From Xanthobacteraceae bacterium (GTDB taxonomy: Bacteria > Pseudomonadota > Alphaproteobacteria > Rhizobiales > Xanthobacteraceae), in NCBI GenBank assembly GCA_030043175.1, contig JASHYD010000423.1:1-5158 (forward strand): a stretch of DNA of 5,158 nucleotides, written 5' to 3'. Shown here piece by piece: positions 4,984 to 5,158 of the stretch. Under the pieces are notes generated by a model. That model was not told where the DNA came from. It saw only the letters and a program-made list of their open reading frames with translations, and did not search any database. Both the position numbers and the translations under genes were made by a program. Position 1 is the first letter of the stretch, and the number at the start of each line of letters is the position of its first letter.

Positions 4984-5158
4984 ATGAGTCCCGCTTCCGA
5001 GCCGTTGCGTTTGCGGACGCTGCTTGCCACTTATCCGCACACCGCGCCTCTCAAGAAAGGCGAAGTCACCTCGGCGCGGGTTGTGCTCGATTTCAAGGAC
5101 GTGACGCCGGTGTGGAGCGGCTTCAAGGCGATGGTGCGCCGGCAGGAATTCGACGTCT
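4984..5158 (+). CDS. 4,5-dihydroxyphthalate decarboxylase-like / substrate-binding-fold protein (5' end only)
   Basis: Only the first 58 residues are present; the frame continues past the right edge. The start has AGAGG 8 bases upstream. The sequence lacks a signal peptide and begins with the strand LRLRTLLATYPHT (8-20). It continues through GEVTSARVVLDFKDV (26-40) to VWSGFKAMVRRQEFDV (43-58). That order, an early beta strand, a 'V-x-F-x-D-V' turn, then an 'F-K-x-M-V-R-x-x-x-F-D-V' helix and strand, matches the N-terminus of proteins annotated as 4,5-dihydroxyphthalate decarboxylase, which share a fold with periplasmic binding proteins. The classic enzyme removes CO2 from 4,5-dihydroxyphthalate to give protocatechuate, but many relatives so named have unproven activity. 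The absence of a signal peptide favours a cytoplasmic enzyme over a receptor. Probably linked to the upstream Bug gene. Confidence 0.68.
   Translation, partial: MSPASEPLRLRTLLATYPHTAPLKKGEVTSARVVLDFKDVTPVWSGFKAMVRRQEFDV

Overview
The window is GC-rich, with G/C-rich third codon positions. It looks like chromosomal DNA from an alphaproteobacterium of the Hyphomicrobiales, Bradyrhizobium/Xanthobacteraceae-like. Three things suggest this: the alphaproteobacterial form of DksA, the Bug-type solute receptors, and a GC-rich palindrome of the kind scattered through intergenic DNA in that group. The assignment is inferred from gene content only.

Layout. Positions 1-1734 (minus strand) hold a two-gene dehydrogenase operon. 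A Tat-exported subunit 3 of the gluconate 2-dehydrogenase type is translated first. It overlaps by 17 bases a GMC-family FAD oxidoreductase that runs off the left edge. A 305-base divergent spacer (1735-2039) with a palindromic repeat separates this operon from a plus-strand Bug/TctC periplasmic receptor (2040-2999). That gene converges, with a 12-base gap, on a minus-strand dksA-type gene (3012-3428) that has a recognisable promoter. A 440-base divergent spacer (3429-3868) follows, then a second Bug receptor (3869-4873) and, after 110 bases, the 5' end of a 4,5-dihydroxyphthalate-decarboxylase-like gene (4984 to the right edge).

How the genes may work together. The left operon would oxidise a sugar, polyol or similar alcohol in the periplasm and pass electrons on, probably through a cytochrome subunit encoded beyond the edge. 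The two Bug receptors would each bind a small organic (often carboxylate) ligand. No membrane subunits (TctA/TctB) lie in the window, so they are orphan receptors as far as can be seen. The second receptor and the decarboxylase-like gene share a strand and could form a small uptake/catabolism unit. The DksA-type regulator is probably an unrelated housekeeping gene.

I found no convincing previously undescribed system. The points most worth a second look are the DksA lacking three of its four zinc cysteines, the possible Fe-S cysteine triplet in the GMC subunit, the intergenic palindrome, and start-site corrections for two genes. No tRNA, rRNA, CRISPR array, insertion sequence or transposase was seen.
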